In this document: positions 42,844 to 42,868 of the stretch, one piece after another
Numbering within the stretch: position 1 is the stretch's first letter
Layout of the letters: each line of letters begins with the position of its first letter
Assembly: GCA_003265435.1 (NCBI GenBank)
Contig: NOXC01000025.1
Location: 1 to 42,868 of the forward strand
Length of the DNA stretch: 42,868 nucleotides
Direction: 5' to 3'
DNA from: Cellvibrionaceae bacterium AOL6
Lineage (GTDB): Bacteria; Pseudomonadota; Gammaproteobacteria; Pseudomonadales; Cellvibrionaceae
Position numbers and translations under genes: made by a program
The notes under the pieces: model-generated
Seen by the model: only the letters and a program-made list of their open reading frames with translations
Database searches by the model: none
What the model was told of the DNA's origin: nothing

Positions 42844-42868
42844 CTGCTGTCCCATAGTTTGCGGACAA

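Noticed and set aside
42338-42868. Minus-strand open frame of 176 codons at the window end
   Set aside because: It lies opposite the PDZ part of the protease, whose motifs are clear; it has no family features.
1-42868. CRISPR arrays, tRNA and rRNA genes
   Set aside because: No regularly spaced direct repeats and no recognisable tRNA or rRNA sequences were seen.

Overview
The window looks like chromosomal DNA of a marine, alginate-degrading gammaproteobacterium. Pointers are the Gram-negative LPS-assembly genes lapA-lapB, two TonB-dependent receptors with an exbB-exbD-tonB set, a two-component pair of the marine-proteobacterial dedicated sortase type, a Pseudomonas-like fagA-fumC iron-starvation operon, and a full alginate-to-KDPG pathway. 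Genus cannot be fixed; the mix recalls Saccharophagus/Cellvibrio-like and Alteromonas-like bacteria. No rRNA, tRNA, CRISPR, prophage or transposase gene was seen.

Layout. (1) 1-4165: end of pyrF, cmk, lapA, lapB and a membrane PAS protein shaped like a histidine kinase but lacking the phospho-accepting His and most ATP-site residues. (2) 4159-4933: a dense cluster of nested inverted repeats, then a 62-residue protein resembling a minimal PEP-CTERM substrate, closed by a strong terminator. (3) 5292-13626: a large TonB-dependent receptor, a lipoprotein made of two tandem copies of one beta-rich domain, and, convergent with them, exbB-exbD-tonB. (4) 13808-16491: an apparent iron-sparing operon (fagA, fumC, a small ORF, cysH) behind a good Fur box; fumC has an apparent one-base frameshift in an A8 run. 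(5) 16655-20389: ECF sigma factor, FecR-like anti-sigma factor and a heme/siderophore-type receptor. (6) 20535-23310: the PdsS/PdsR-like pair, without its usual sortase and target protein. (7) 23541-27940: glucokinase, two small or medium membrane proteins and a Kef-type K+/H+ antiporter, with a long perfect palindrome before the last. (8) 27999-39869: fbp, then the alginate locus: SDR reductase, GntR regulator, PL6 lyase, PL17 lyase (apparent frameshift), kdgF, MFS transporter, kdgK, eda and a periplasmic binding protein. (9) 39922-42868: a GntP permease, a second copy of the palindrome, a DegQ/MucD protease, and a partial third copy at the window edge.

How it works together. PL6 and PL17 lyases cut alginate to unsaturated monouronates; KdgF linearises these to DEH, the SDR probably reduces DEH to KDG, KdgK phosphorylates it and Eda splits KDPG to pyruvate and glyceraldehyde-3-phosphate. 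Hexose phosphates must then be made by gluconeogenesis, which fits fbp sitting divergently beside the SDR. Two nearly identical 15-bp palindromes, one in the fbp/SDR gap and one in the gntR/PL6 gap, are likely operators of the GntR regulator and would tie these units into one regulon.

The best candidates for something undescribed are the receptor/duplicated-lipoprotein/ExbBD-TonB block, the pseudo-kinase next to a palindrome-rich RNA-like region and a PEP-CTERM-like mini-protein, and the iron-sparing operon that recruits cysH.
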